From the NCBI GenBank assembly GCA_963818505.1, contig CAWFSJ010000007.1, positions 310,001 to 374,000 of the forward strand: a DNA stretch of 64,000 nt, given 5' to 3'. Every line of letters begins with the position of its first letter. Within the stretch, counting starts at the first letter, position 1. The translations under genes were made by a program, and so were the position numbers. The notes beneath the pieces were generated by a model. That model saw nothing but the letters and a program-made list of their open reading frames with translations. It was not told the origin of the DNA and ran no database searches. Positions 23,732 through 34,100 of this stretch are shown here, piece by piece. This DNA is from JADKAV01 sp963818505. GTDB lineage: Bacteria > Actinomycetota > Actinomycetes > S36-B12 > UBA10799.

Positions 23732-24892
23732 GTGGATCTAGACAACGACCCGGCATTCCCCCTGCACAGGCGGGGCAAGATCGAGGTGCGCCCCACCGTG
23801 CGCATTCGTGACGGAGCGGGCCTGGCCCTGGCGTACACCCCCGGTGTGGCCCGGGTGTCCGAAGCGATCGCGGCCGACCCGGATCTCGTGTTCGACTACA
23901 CGTGGAAGGCGAACACCGTTCTGGTGGTGACCGACGGCACGGCCGTGTTGGGCCTGGGCGACATCGGTGCGCAGGCGGCCCTGCCGGTGATGGAGGGCAA
24001 GGCGCTGCTGTTCAAGGAGTTCGGCGGGGTTGATGCTGTGCCGATCTGCTTGTCCACCACGGACAGCGAGGAGATCATCGAGACCATCGTGCGCATCGCG
24101 CCTGCCTTCGGCGGGATCAACCTGGAGGACATCTCCGCACCACGTTGCTTCCACATCGAGCAAGGCCTGCAGGAGCGGTTGGACATCCCCGTCTTCCACG
24201 ACGACCAGCACGGAACCGCCATCGTGGTGATCGCCGCGCTCGAGTCCGCCGCCCGCCTGACGGGCCGACGCCTTGACCAGATCAGGGCCGTCGTGTCCGG
24301 TGCCGGTGCAGCGGGGGTCGCGGTGACCAACATGCTGCTGGCTGCTGGAGTCAGCGATGTTGTTGTGTGCGACTCCCAGGGTCTGCTCGGCCCGGACCGC
24401 GAGGGGCTCAACGGGGTGAAGGCAGAACTTGCCTCGCGGACGAACCCGCGCGGCCTCTCTGGCCCAGTGGAGGCAGGGCTGGAAGGCGCGGACGTGTTCA
24501 TCGGCGTATCGGCTGGATCAGTGCCCGAGAGTGCGATCGCCGGCATGGCCGAGGACGCCATCGTGTTCGCGCTGGCCAACCCGACCCCCGAGGTGGATCC
24601 AGTTGTGGCGGGCAAGTACGCCGCAGTCGTCGCAACCGGACGCAGCGACTTCCCCAACCAGATCAACAACGTGCTGGCCTTCCCGGGGGTGTTCCGGGGG
24701 GCCCTGGACGTGCGGGCCACTCGGATCACGCGGGGTATGCAGTTGGCCGCGGCCGATGCCCTCTCAGCGCTGGTCGGCGACGACGTGGCCGCGGACTACA
24801 TCGTGCCGTCAGTCTTCGACAAGCGCGTCGCGGGCCAGGTCGCCCAAGCTGTGTCCATCGCGGCGCGCGAGGACGGTGTGGCCCGGTTGTAG
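23732..24892 (+). CDS. NAD(P)-dependent malic enzyme (short form)
   Basis: It oxidatively decarboxylates malate to pyruvate. A 386-residue short-type malic enzyme: 'LALAYTPGVARVSEAIAADP' (catalytic Tyr region), 'VTDGTAVLGLGDIGAQAALP' and 'MEGKALLFKEFGG' (catalytic Lys), 'LEDISAPRCFHIE' and 'VFHDDQHGTAIV' (metal binding), 'VVSGAGAAGVAVTNMLLAAG' (Rossmann fold), and 'IVFALANPTPEVDP'. Start GTG 23732 has GAGGA six bases upstream. Convergent with trpB2, 10 bases apart. Confidence 0.92.
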   Translation: MDLDNDPAFPLHRRGKIEVRPTVRIRDGAGLALAYTPGVARVSEAIAADPDLVFDYTWKANTVLVVTDGTAVLGLGDIGAQAALPVMEGKALLFKEFGGVDAVPICLSTTDSEEIIETIVRIAPAFGGINLEDISAPRCFHIEQGLQERLDIPVFHDDQHGTAIVVIAALESAARLTGRRLDQIRAVVSGAGAAGVAVTNMLLAAGVSDVVVCDSQGLLGPDREGLNGVKAELASRTNPRGLSGPVEAGLEGADVFIGVSAGSVPESAIAGMAEDAIVFALANPTPEVDPVVAGKYAAVVATGRSDFPNQINNVLAFPGVFRGALDVRATRITRGMQLAAADALSALVGDDVAADYIVPSVFDKRVAGQVAQAVSIAAREDGVARL

Positions 24893-24902
24893 GCCTTGTG
24901 GC

Positions 24903-26279
24903 TCAGCCGACTGGAACCTGGGGCAGGGTCTGCAGCCCGTGGGCCAGTCGTTCTGCTGTCACGTCCTCGTCGACCATGCGGCCGTTGAGGTAGTCGTCGT
25001 AGGCCGTGAGGTCGAAGTGCCCGTGGCCGCACAAGGCGGTCAGGATCACGGTTTCCTCGCCGGTCTCCTTGGCTCGCTCGGCCTCCCGGATCGCCAGCGC
25101 CAGCGCGTGGGTGGGTTCCGGGGCAGGGACGATGCCTTCGGTGCGGGCGAACTGCACCGCGGCCGAGAAGCACTCCGTCTGCGGAACTGCCTGGGCGGTC
25201 ATGAGTCCTTGCTCGTACACGTGGCTGATCAGCGGTGCCATGCCGTGGTAGCGAAGGCCACCGGCGTGGATCGGGTCAGGCACGAAGTCGTGGCCGAGGG
25301 TGTGCATCTTCATCAGGGGCGTCATGCCGGCGGTGTCGCCGAAGTCGTAGGCGTACACACCGCGGGTCAACGAGGGGCAACTGGCGGGTTCGGCGGCGAT
25401 GATCTCCGGGGAGATCCTGCCAGCGAGCTTCTCACGCAGGAACGGGAAGGACAGGCCCGCGAAGTTGGAGCCGCCGCCGGTGCATCCGACGATGTGGGTC
25501 GGGGTGTCCCCGGCCATCTCCATCTGCAGCAGGGCTTCCTCGCCGATCACGGTCTGGTGCAGCAGGACGTGGTTGAGCACCGACCCGAGGGCGTAACGCA
25601 CCTCGGGATGGGTGGCGGCGACCTCGACCGCCTCGGAGATCGCGATGCCCAGCGAGCCGGACTGGTTGGCAGGGTCTGCCCCCAGGGTGCGGCCCGCCTC
25701 GGTCAGGTTCGACGGTGAGCGGTGAACGCTGGCGCCGAACGCTTCGATCATCAACCGGCGGTAGGGCTTGGCGTCGTAGGAGGCGCCGACCTGCCACACC
25801 TCGCACTCGATGCCGTACAGGGCGCAGGCGAATGCCAGCGCGGTACCCCACTGGCCGGCGCCGGTCTCGGTGGTGAGCTTGCTGATGCCCTCCCTGGCGT
25901 TGTAGTACGCCTGGGGGACAGCGGTGTTGGGCTTGTGCGAGCCGGCGGGCGAGACGCCCTCGTACTTGTAGTAGATACGCGCGGGGGTGCCCAGTGCCTC
26001 TTCGAGCCGGTGCGCGCGGAACAGGGGAGTGGGCCGCCATTGGCGGTAGACGTCGAGCACTCCGCCCGGGATCTCGACGTAGCGGTCGCTGGTGACCTCT
26101 TGCTCGATCAGTGCCATGGGGAACAGGGGTGCGAGATCCTCCGGGCCCACAGGCAACATGGTTCCCGGGTGCAGCGGCGGGGGTGGGGGGACCGGCAGAT
26201 CGGCGATGATGTTGTACCAGGTCGTGGGGATCTGGTCCTCAGTCAGCAGGTACTTGTGCTGGCGGATCGTGTCGTCCAT
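24903..26279 (-). CDS. TrpB-like PLP-dependent enzyme (TrpB2 class)
   Basis: A 458-residue beta-replacing PLP enzyme. The long N-terminus ('YNIIADLPVPPPPPLHPGT') and 'RPTPLFRAHRLEEALGTP' identify the TrpB2 group, which uses indole and serine or O-phosphoserine without a dedicated TrpA. The PLP lysine is K116 in 'GSHKPNTAVPQAYY'; 'ETGAGQWGTALAFACALYG' and the phosphate loop 'VGCTGGGSNFAG' are intact. No other trp gene is near. It lies downstream of ltaE on the same strand, 77 bases away. Confidence 0.9.
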   Translation of the reverse strand: MDDTIRQHKYLLTEDQIPTTWYNIIADLPVPPPPPLHPGTMLPVGPEDLAPLFPMALIEQEVTSDRYVEIPGGVLDVYRQWRPTPLFRAHRLEEALGTPARIYYKYEGVSPAGSHKPNTAVPQAYYNAREGISKLTTETGAGQWGTALAFACALYGIECEVWQVGASYDAKPYRRLMIEAFGASVHRSPSNLTEAGRTLGADPANQSGSLGIAISEAVEVAATHPEVRYALGSVLNHVLLHQTVIGEEALLQMEMAGDTPTHIVGCTGGGSNFAGLSFPFLREKLAGRISPEIIAAEPASCPSLTRGVYAYDFGDTAGMTPLMKMHTLGHDFVPDPIHAGGLRYHGMAPLISHVYEQGLMTAQAVPQTECFSAAVQFARTEGIVPAPEPTHALALAIREAERAKETGEETVILTALCGHGHFDLTAYDDYLNGRMVDEDVTAERLAHGLQTLPQVPVG

Positions 26280-26356
26280 TGTGTGCCCTTCCTCGCTTGA
26301 CCTGAACGCTACCGACGTGGGTGTGGACCGGGGCGGGTGGGGGCGCGGCGGGTGCC

Positions 26357-27382
26357 TCAGCGAGCCTCAACTGCAGCCACGAACTCGTCGACCTGCTCGG
26401 CGGTTGTGTCCCAGGAGCACATCAACCGCACCTCGTCGGGGGCCAACCACGGGTAGAAGTGATAGCGGTCCATGAGTTCCTGGGCGTCGGGCATCCACGC
26501 GAAGACCGCGTTCACCTCGACCGGTTGCGTGATCGCCACACCGGCGTTCGAGAGTCCTTCGGCCAAGCGCCGGGCCATGGCGTTGGAGTGCTCGGCGTTG
26601 CGCCGCCACAGGTCGTTGTTGAGCATGGCCAGGAACTGAGCGGCGAGGTAACGGTGCTTGCTCATGAGTTGCGTGGTGGCCTTGCGGATCCACTTGACCT
26701 GTCCGGCGAGCGCGGGGTTGCGGAACACAACGGCCTCGGCGCCCAGCAGCCCGTTCTTGGTTCCACCGACACTGACCACATCGGCGTCGAACATCTCGGC
26801 AACGTCGCCCAGCGAGCGCTCAAGGGCGACCGCGGCGTTACCCAAGCGAGCCCCGTCGAGGTGGACGAACATGCCCAGCCGACGGGCCTCGGTGGCAAGG
26901 GCTGCGGCCTGCTCGGGGGTGTACAGGGTCCCGTACTCCGTGGACTGGGTCACTGAGACGACCCGCGGTTGCACGGCGTGCTCGTCCCCGGCGCGCTCGC
27001 AGGTCGCGGCCAGTTGCGCTGGGTCGATGCGTCCCTGCGCGGTGGGCAGTGCGACGAGTTTTGAGCCGAGGATGCGCTCGGGTGCCCCGCCCTCATCGAC
27101 GTTGATGTGTGCGACGTCAGAGCAGACCACGGCCTCCCACGGGCGCACACAGGCTTGCAGGGCGATGAGGTTGGCGCCCGTGCCATTGGCCACCAGCACC
27201 GGCACGCTGCTCGAGCCGAACTCCTTGCGCAGCGCCTCCTCGGCCGCGCGGGTCCAGGGGTCGTCCCCGTAGGCACCGGTGTGTCCGGTGTTGGCTTCTG
27301 CGAGCGCCGCCAGGACCTCTGGGTGCACTCCGCTGTGGTTGTCGCTGCCGAAGGAGACCATGTGCTCTATGGTGACGGCCAT
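26357..27382 (-). CDS. low-specificity threonine aldolase/beta-eliminating lyase family protein
   Basis: A fold-type I PLP enzyme. Motifs: 'MVSFGSDNHSGVHPEVLAAL', 'GDDPWTRAAEEALRKEFG', 'VANGTGANLIALQACVRP', 'HLDGARLGNAAVALE' (PLP Asp) and the Schiff-base Lys in 'VSVGGTKNGLLGAEAVVF' (about residue 209). It cleaves threonine or allo-threonine to glycine and acetaldehyde in the family. ATG 27382 and ATG 27361 are both possible; the shorter form fits the family better and would leave a 19-base gap to the divergent gene, while the longer one shares a CATG with it. Confidence 0.88.
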   Translation of the reverse strand: MAVTIEHMVSFGSDNHSGVHPEVLAALAEANTGHTGAYGDDPWTRAAEEALRKEFGSSSVPVLVANGTGANLIALQACVRPWEAVVCSDVAHINVDEGGAPERILGSKLVALPTAQGRIDPAQLAATCERAGDEHAVQPRVVSVTQSTEYGTLYTPEQAAALATEARRLGMFVHLDGARLGNAAVALERSLGDVAEMFDADVVSVGGTKNGLLGAEAVVFRNPALAGQVKWIRKATTQLMSKHRYLAAQFLAMLNNDLWRRNAEHSNAMARRLAEGLSNAGVAITQPVEVNAVFAWMPDAQELMDRYHFYPWLAPDEVRLMCSWDTTAEQVDEFVAAVEAR

Positions 27383-28349
27383 GCGCGCAGCCTTCGCAAC
27401 CGGCTTCAGTTCTGACGATCCGCTCAGTGGTCTGGAGGTCGGTGAGCGCCCTGTTCCGCAAGCCCCGCCGGGGTGGACGGCAGTGCAGGTCAAGGCCGCG
27501 TCCTTGAATCATCACGACCTCTGGAGCCTCAAGGGGGTGGGCCTGTCGCCATCGGCCCTGCCCATGATCCTCGGCTGCGATGCGGCAGGGCTCGACCAGG
27601 ATGGCCGGGCTGTGATCGTCCATTCGGTCATCGGGTCGGCCAGCGCCGGGGGAGGCGACGAGACGCTGGATCCCGGGCGCAGTCTGCTGTCCGAGAAGCA
27701 CCAGGGCACGTTCGCCGAGTGGGTCGTCGTACCCGAGAAGAACCTGATCGCCAAACCTTCGGCGCTGAGCTTCGAACAAGCCGCGTGCCTTCCGACCGCG
27801 TGGCTGACGGCCTACCGGATGCTCTTCACCCGCGGTGGCGTGCAGCCCGGGGAGACCGTTCTCGTGCAGGGTGCCGGTGGCGGAGTCGCCAGTGCGGCGA
27901 TCGTGCTGGCCCGACAGGCCGGCGCCCGGGTATGGGCGACCACACGTGACAAGCCCGATTTCGCCACCGAGATGGGCGCGCATGCGGTCTTCGACTCCGG
28001 TTCGCGTTTGCCACACCGGGTGGATGTGGTGATCGAGACAGTGGGCCAAGCCACGTGGTCGCACTCGATCCGTTCGCTGCGCCCGGGCGGTCGGCTGGTC
28101 GTAAGCGGTGCCACTACCGGCGCCCAGCCACCTGCCGACCTCAGCCATGTCTACTTCCGGCAGTTGAGCGTCATCGGTTCGACGATGGGAACAGCGGTGG
28201 AACTGAAACGCTTGATCGACATGTGCGAGGCCACTGGCCTGCGGCCACACATCGACGAGGTTTTTGCTTTGGCGGACGCCCGCAGCGCGTTCGAGCGGCT
28301 GGCGGCCGGAGACGTGCGCGGGAAGCTGGTGCTCTCAGTGGCCGTCTGA
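27381..28349 (+). CDS. zinc-binding-dehydrogenase/quinone-oxidoreductase family protein (MDR)
   Basis: A 322-residue medium-chain dehydrogenase/reductase. The N-terminal GroES-like domain includes 'AASLNHHDLWSLKGVG' and 'MILGCDAAGLDQDG'; the NAD(P) Rossmann motif is 'VLVQGAGGGVASAAIVLARQ', followed by 'GGRLVVSGATTGAQPP' and 'SVIGSTMGT'. The structural zinc Cys quartet of alcohol dehydrogenases is not visible, so a zinc-poor quinone oxidoreductase-like enzyme is likely. Its 3' end overlaps the c-di-GMP gene by 15 bases. Confidence 0.87.
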   Translation: MRAAFATGFSSDDPLSGLEVGERPVPQAPPGWTAVQVKAASLNHHDLWSLKGVGLSPSALPMILGCDAAGLDQDGRAVIVHSVIGSASAGGGDETLDPGRSLLSEKHQGTFAEWVVVPEKNLIAKPSALSFEQAACLPTAWLTAYRMLFTRGGVQPGETVLVQGAGGGVASAAIVLARQAGARVWATTRDKPDFATEMGAHAVFDSGSRLPHRVDVVIETVGQATWSHSIRSLRPGGRLVVSGATTGAQPPADLSHVYFRQLSVIGSTMGTAVELKRLIDMCEATGLRPHIDEVFALADARSAFERLAAGDVRGKLVLSVAV

Positions 28350-30905
28350 TGCCAGGATATCCGCGAGCCGCGCCGGTCGGTGAGCCAGGAAACCCTGGTA
28401 GGAATCGCAGCCCGCGTCCGCCAGCCAGCCGCGTTGCGTGCGGGTCTCAACGCCCTCCGCGATGACCTCGAGCCCGAGGTCGTGAGCCAGTGCGATGAGT
28501 GAGCGAACCAGTGCATTCGACGTCGGATCAGTGCCCACACCGGCTGTGAAGGTCTTGTCCACCTTCACCTCATTCACCGGCAGCGACTTCAAGTGGGTCA
28601 GCGACGAGTAGCCAGTCCCGAAGTCGTCAAGTGCCACCCGGACACCCGAGCCGCTTATACGCGTCAACTGAGTGAGGACACGGTCATCGTCGTCGAAGGT
28701 CGCGGTCTCCGTAACTTCCACCACGAGGGCTGCTGGTGGTATCCCGGCCACCGACATGGCGGCTTCCAGGTAGGTCGCGACGTCGAGGTCGAGGAACTGT
28801 CGTGCGGAGATGTTCACGCCGATGCGGATCCGGGCGTTCGTGGGGTCTCCACGCAGGATGTGCGCGGCCTCCGCCGCCATTCCAATGGTCCATGCCGCCA
28901 CTGGACCAGCGATGGTTGGTTCGTCAAGCAGCGGGCCGAACGTTGCCGGTGTGAGCAGGGGCCCACCGACGCGGGGCCAACGCAACAGCGCCTCGAAGCC
29001 CACGACCGCCTCGTCGGTCAACCGACGTATCTGTTGGTAATACAGCTCCAAGGAGTCGTTGCGCAGCGCCTCTGCGAAGTCGTGACGCATGAGCAGCAGG
29101 GAGGTTGCCCGGTCCCGCAGGTCGGGTCGGTAGTAGCGCACGCGGTTGCGACCGTGAGTCTTCGAGTCCAGGCGAGCTGTGTCGGCACGCGCGACGAGTT
29201 CGGAGGTGATCTCCACAGCAGACTGATCAGTGTGGGGGAGAATCGACGCGATCCCGACGCTGAGGGACAGTGCCAGTTGCCGCCCATCGATCTCGATCGG
29301 CTTGGCAACGGCCGTTCGCAGACGTTCGGCGACGTCGACCAGTGGTACGGATCCCCACATGTTCCCGGCGAACACGCCGAACTGGTCGCCGCCCAGGCGC
29401 ACGACGGACAGGCGGGGAGGGCTGACATCGCGCAGGCGGCCCGCCAATGTGCGGAGCACGTCATCGCCCAGGGTGTAGCCGAGCGTCTCGTTCACAGCAG
29501 CAAAGCCATCGACATCGCAGACGATCATCCCGATCTCGCCGGCATCCTGCGCACGTCCGGCCAAGCACTGCGCTACACGTTGCTCGAGCCACTGCCTGTT
29601 CCCGAGGTCGGTCAATGTGTCGTGGGTCTTGGTGTGAGCCAGTTCAACCTCGAGCAGGTGTTGCTCGGTGACCTCTCGGTGGGACACGATGGCGGCGCGA
29701 TCCTCGGAGATCTGGCGCACGTCCATCCGGTACCAGTGTGGGCCGTCCGGGCGGTCGCACCGATACTCGGTCGAGCCAGCGGTCTGCGAGCCGGTCAGGA
29801 CCGACTCCAACAGTTGCAGGGCCGGTTTCGCGGTGATGTCGCCAGCTGCCACCGATGTGCGTACCGGACGCAAGTAGTCCGCTCCCACGCTCACCAGTTG
29901 CATCGGAGCGTCTGTGGCCAGCGCAACGTCGAGCCACTCCCGGTTCGCTGCCACGATCAGACCGTCCGGGTCCAAGACCACGGCCATGGCACCGGCAGCG
30001 TTGAGGATTTCGGTTAGCATCTGTTCAGCCAGGTTCACCTGGCTGCGGGCCGCGGCGATCTCGCTGGTGTCACGGTTGACCGCCACTGCCCCGATGAGTC
30101 GGCCGGTACCGTCACGGACGGTCGTGACCGACGCGAACACCGAAACCGTCTTGCCCGATTTGCTTCTCTGGGTGACGAATCCCTCCCAGTGATCGTTTGC
30201 AAGCAGTTCCTCCCACGCGCGGTCCCCGTTCATTTCCGGATCGTCGTAGTGGGTGAAGTAGAGGGTCGCGAGGCTCTCGCCGATCGCGTCCTCGGCGAAG
30301 ACGTCGTAAAGGTGTTCGGCAGCGGGGTTCCACCGCAGGACTCGGAACTCCTGATCGACGGCGATGACCGCCTCGGGAAGGCTGCGGATCAGGTCGCGCT
30401 CAAACACCTGGTGGTCGCTGAGAGCCGCGGCCAGGATCAAGGGGGTGCATCGTGCGGTTGCGGTCAAGAGAACGTCGGCCTCGTGGGCTGTGAACGGGGA
30501 CCGGCGCGCGGACCGCAGGTAGATGCAGGCGCCGGCCGCTTGCCCCGGCATCGTCAGTGGTGCGATCACGGCGCTGGCCATGGCCTGGTTCAGACTGTGG
30601 TTGTGCGAGAACCGTCCGGCGAGTGCGGAGACCTCGTGGGGCTCCAGTAGTCCCTGTCGGTCCCTTTCGATTAGACCCTTGACGGCGTCGTGGACATCCT
30701 CTGGTAGCGAGGCGAACATCTCGTCGCGGGAGTCCGGGACCAGCGCCAGACGATCGACGGACATCGAGGGGACCCACACGGACACCTCGTCGGACCACTC
30801 TGGAGTGATGTAGTCGCGCAGCGCTGCCACAGTGTCGATGACGTCAAGGCGTCCTTCACCCATACGGGTGAGGATGCCCAGTACCAATCTTGCGGCCTCG
30901 GCCAT
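28335..30905 (-). CDS. GAF-PAS-PAS-GGDEF-EAL c-di-GMP protein, likely phosphodiesterase
   Basis: An 856-residue soluble sensor. Order: GAF (about 1-165), PAS (170-285, 'LIRSLPEAVIAVDQEFRVLR'), PAS (295-405, 'ILNAAGAMAVVLDPDGLIV'), GGDEF (410-585), EAL (600-850). The cyclase signature reads GGDQF (505-509), a Glu-to-Gln change at the catalytic position, so cyclase activity is probably lost. The EAL domain is complete: EAL at 638-640, 'NISARQF', 'VEVTET', 'DDFGTGYSS', 'VKVDKTF', 'AEGVETRTQ' and 'YQGFLAHRP'. It should hydrolyse c-di-GMP in response to its sensor domains. No membrane helix is seen. Confidence 0.92.
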   Translation of the reverse strand: MAEAARLVLGILTRMGEGRLDVIDTVAALRDYITPEWSDEVSVWVPSMSVDRLALVPDSRDEMFASLPEDVHDAVKGLIERDRQGLLEPHEVSALAGRFSHNHSLNQAMASAVIAPLTMPGQAAGACIYLRSARRSPFTAHEADVLLTATARCTPLILAAALSDHQVFERDLIRSLPEAVIAVDQEFRVLRWNPAAEHLYDVFAEDAIGESLATLYFTHYDDPEMNGDRAWEELLANDHWEGFVTQRSKSGKTVSVFASVTTVRDGTGRLIGAVAVNRDTSEIAAARSQVNLAEQMLTEILNAAGAMAVVLDPDGLIVAANREWLDVALATDAPMQLVSVGADYLRPVRTSVAAGDITAKPALQLLESVLTGSQTAGSTEYRCDRPDGPHWYRMDVRQISEDRAAIVSHREVTEQHLLEVELAHTKTHDTLTDLGNRQWLEQRVAQCLAGRAQDAGEIGMIVCDVDGFAAVNETLGYTLGDDVLRTLAGRLRDVSPPRLSVVRLGGDQFGVFAGNMWGSVPLVDVAERLRTAVAKPIEIDGRQLALSLSVGIASILPHTDQSAVEITSELVARADTARLDSKTHGRNRVRYYRPDLRDRATSLLLMRHDFAEALRNDSLELYYQQIRRLTDEAVVGFEALLRWPRVGGPLLTPATFGPLLDEPTIAGPVAAWTIGMAAEAAHILRGDPTNARIRIGVNISARQFLDLDVATYLEAAMSVAGIPPAALVVEVTETATFDDDDRVLTQLTRISGSGVRVALDDFGTGYSSLTHLKSLPVNEVKVDKTFTAGVGTDPTSNALVRSLIALAHDLGLEVIAEGVETRTQRGWLADAGCDSYQGFLAHRPARLADILASDGH

Positions 30906-31009
30906 GGTGAGCCCCTTCCGCGCCGACTCCAGTATCCGCGCGCCTTCCGAAGATCTCCACCCCTACTGACGCATGGCAGGTTTGGTCACACAGCGTCGCG
31001 AATGGGCGC

Positions 31010-31180
31010 TCATTCCTCGTCGTCGCGGGCCAGCCAGGTGGCTAAGCGCTCGACCGCGTTCTCGTCGTGGGGGTGAAGGTCGACGTAGACGCGCAACTGG
31101 TCTGCGAGCCACTCCACGGTGAAGTGCTCCCCATCGCGGCGGCGTAACAACTCCTCGATCCCCCGATCGCTGTCGTACAT
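31010..31180 (-). CDS. DUF6104 family small acidic protein
   Basis: A 56-residue protein with 'MYDSDRGIEELLRRRDGE' at the start and 'VERLATWLARDDEE' at the end, the pattern of actinobacterial DUF6104 proteins commonly found just downstream of kgd/sucA. The ATG at 31180 overlaps the kgd stop (TGATG), and I chose it over longer in-frame starts, which lie inside kgd. Function unknown; the coupling suggests a partner or regulator of the 2-oxoglutarate dehydrogenase complex. Confidence 0.82.
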   Translation of the reverse strand: MYDSDRGIEELLRRRDGEHFTVEWLADQLRVYVDLHPHDENAVERLATWLARDDEE

Positions 31181-34100
31181 CAGCCCTCGATGGCCGCCGC
31201 GACGACACCAGCTTGTTCTGCCTCGTGAGCTTTGTGGCTGCCCGTTGCCGGTGAGGCCGAGGGCTGACGTGAGACCCGCCCCACCGTTCTGCCGTCGAGG
31301 TGTTCCGGGAGGTTGACCGACACGTACTGGAAGGCACCCTGGTTCATCGGCTCTTCCTGCACCCACACGATCTCGGCATCCTCGGGGAACTCCTTGAGCG
31401 CATCGAGGATCTCATCGACGGGCAGCGGGTACAGCCGTTCCAGTCGCAAAATCGCCACGTCCTCGCGCCCGGACTTCGCACGTCCGGCCAGCAGGTCCCA
31501 GGTGATCTTGCCGGCGCACAACACGACCCTGCGGACCTTCGCCGGGTCGACGTTGCTGTCGGTTATCACCGGGCGGAAGTAGCCACTGGTGAAGTCGTCG
31601 GCCTTGGACGCGGCGGCTTTCAGACGCAGCATGGACTTCGGGGTGAAGACCACCAACGGCTTGTGGTGCGGTGCCTTCGCGTGCCAGCGCAATAGGTGGA
31701 AGTAGCTGGCTGGGGTACTTGGCATGGCCACGGTCATGTTGTTCTGAGCCGACAGTTGCAGGAATCGCTCGACCCGGGCCGAGGAGTGGTCGGGGCCCTG
31801 TCCCTCGTACCCGTGGGGCAGAAGCATCACGATGCCGGACAGTTGCCCCCACTTCTGTTCCCCCGACGAGATGAACTCGTCGATGATGGTCTGCGCGCCG
31901 TTGGCGAAATCGCCGAACTGGGCCTCCCAGAGCACTAGCGTCTGGTCGTTCTGCACTGAGTACCCGTACTCGAACCCGAGTGCGGCGAACTCGCTGAGCA
32001 TGGAGTCGTAGACGTAATAGCGGCCTTGGTCGCTGGACAGGTGGTGCAGTGGGACGTAGCGTTCCTCGGTCAGCCGGTCGACGATCACTGCGTGGCGCTG
32101 ACCGAATGTGCCACGACCGCTGTCCTGGCCGGTGAGGCGCACGTCGCGGCCCTCGATCAGCAGTGAGCCGAAAGCCAATGTCTCGCCGAGTGCCCAGTCG
32201 ATGGTGCCGTCCTCGACCATCTGCGCCCGGCGCTGCAACTGTGGCTGCAGGCGGGTGTGCACGGTGATCCGCTCGGGAAGTGCGACCTGGCTGTCGATGA
32301 CGCGCTTGAGGGTTTCGTCGGTGATCGCGGTTTCGATGTGCGCGGGGTACTCGACGACCGTGATCGGCTTTGTCTCCTCGGGGTGGGACATCGCTTCGCG
32401 GGTCTCCGAGAACACCCTCTCCAGTTGCGTCTGGTAGTCCTGCAGCGCCTGTTCGGCGTCCTCCTGGGACAGGTCCCCGCGCTCAATCAGGGAGGAGGTG
32501 TAGAGCTTGCGTACGGAACGCTTCTGGTCGATCAACTTGTACATGTTGGGGTTGGTCAGCGAGGGGTCGTCGGCCTCGTTGTGCCCCCGGCGCCGGTAGC
32601 AGACCAGGTCGATCACAACGTCCTTCTTGAACTCCTGGCGGAAGTCGAAGGCCATCCGGGCCACACGCACGCATGCCTCCGGGTCGTCGCCGTTGACATG
32701 GAAGATCGGCGCCTGGACCGTGCGCGCCACGTCCGTGGCGTACACCGAACTACGGCTGCTCTCCGGCGGCGTGGTGAACCCGACCTGGTTGTTCACGATG
32801 ATGTGAACCGTTCCGCCAGTACGGTACCCGCGCAGTTGCGAGAGGTTGAGCGTCTCTGCCACGACCCCTTGGCCGGCGAACGCCGCATCGCCGTGCATCA
32901 GGACGGGGATGACGGGGAACTCCTCTCCCCGGTCGAGGTCGTCCTGCTTCGCGCGAACGATGCCTTCGAGCACGGGGTTGACCGCCTCGAGGTGGCTGGG
33001 GTTGGCGGCCAGATAGACGGTGATCTCCTCGCCGGTGTCGGCGGTGTAGGTACCTTCGCTGCCGAGGTGGTACTTCACGTCGCCAGAACCCATGACCGAA
33101 TCGACCGTGCCGCCCTCGAACTCGCGGAAGATCTGCGCGTAACGCTTGCCTGCGATATTGGCCAGTACGTTCAGCCGGCCGCGGTGCGGCATGCCGATGG
33201 CGACCTCGTCGAGTTTGGCCTGGGCGGACGCCTCGAGGATCTCGTCGAGCACAGCGATCGTCGACTCAGCACCTTCCAGCGAGAACCGCTTCTGCCCCAC
33301 GTACTTGGTCTGCAGGAAGGTCTCGAAGGCCTCGGCCGCGTTGAGCCTGCGCAGGATCTGCATCTGCTGTTCGCGGTTCGGCGGTGCGTAGGGGCGTTCG
33401 ACGTGCTGCTGGATCCATGCGCGCTGCTCCGGATCCTGGATATGCATGTACTCCACGCCGATCGTGCGGCAGTAGGAGTCGCGCAGGATGCCGAGCACCA
33501 TCCGAAGTTGCATGAACGGCTGGCCACCGAACCCACCGGTGGCGTACTCCCTGTCCAGGTCCCACAGGGTCAGGCCGTGGCTGGCGACATCGAGGTCCGG
33601 GTGCGCGCGCTGCTTGTACTCCAGTGGGTCGATGTCGGCCATCAGGTGCCCACGCACCCGGTAGGCGTGGATGAGTTCCTGCACGCGGGCTGTCTTGGAG
33701 ATCTCGTCGTCGTGGCGCAGGGCGATGTCCTGAGCCCAGCGGATCGGCTCGTACGGGATGCGAAGCGAGCGGAAGACGTTGACGTAGAAGTCGAGTTCGC
33801 CGAGCAGGAGTTGATGCATCCGGCGCAGGAACTCGCCGCTCTGAGCGCCCTGGATGATCCGGTGGTCGTAGGTGGAGGTGATCGTGAGGATCTTGCTGAT
33901 TCCCTGCCGGACGATCGACTCGACGGCCGCCCCCTGGAACTCCGCCGGGTATTCCATGGCACCCACGCCCACAATCACCCCTTGGCCGGGCATGAGCCGC
34001 GGGACCGAGTGCACCGTGCCGATCGTGCCCGGGTTGGTGAGGCTGGCTGTGGTGCCCGCGAAGTCGTCCACGGTCAGTTTGCCGGTGCGGGCCCTGTGGA

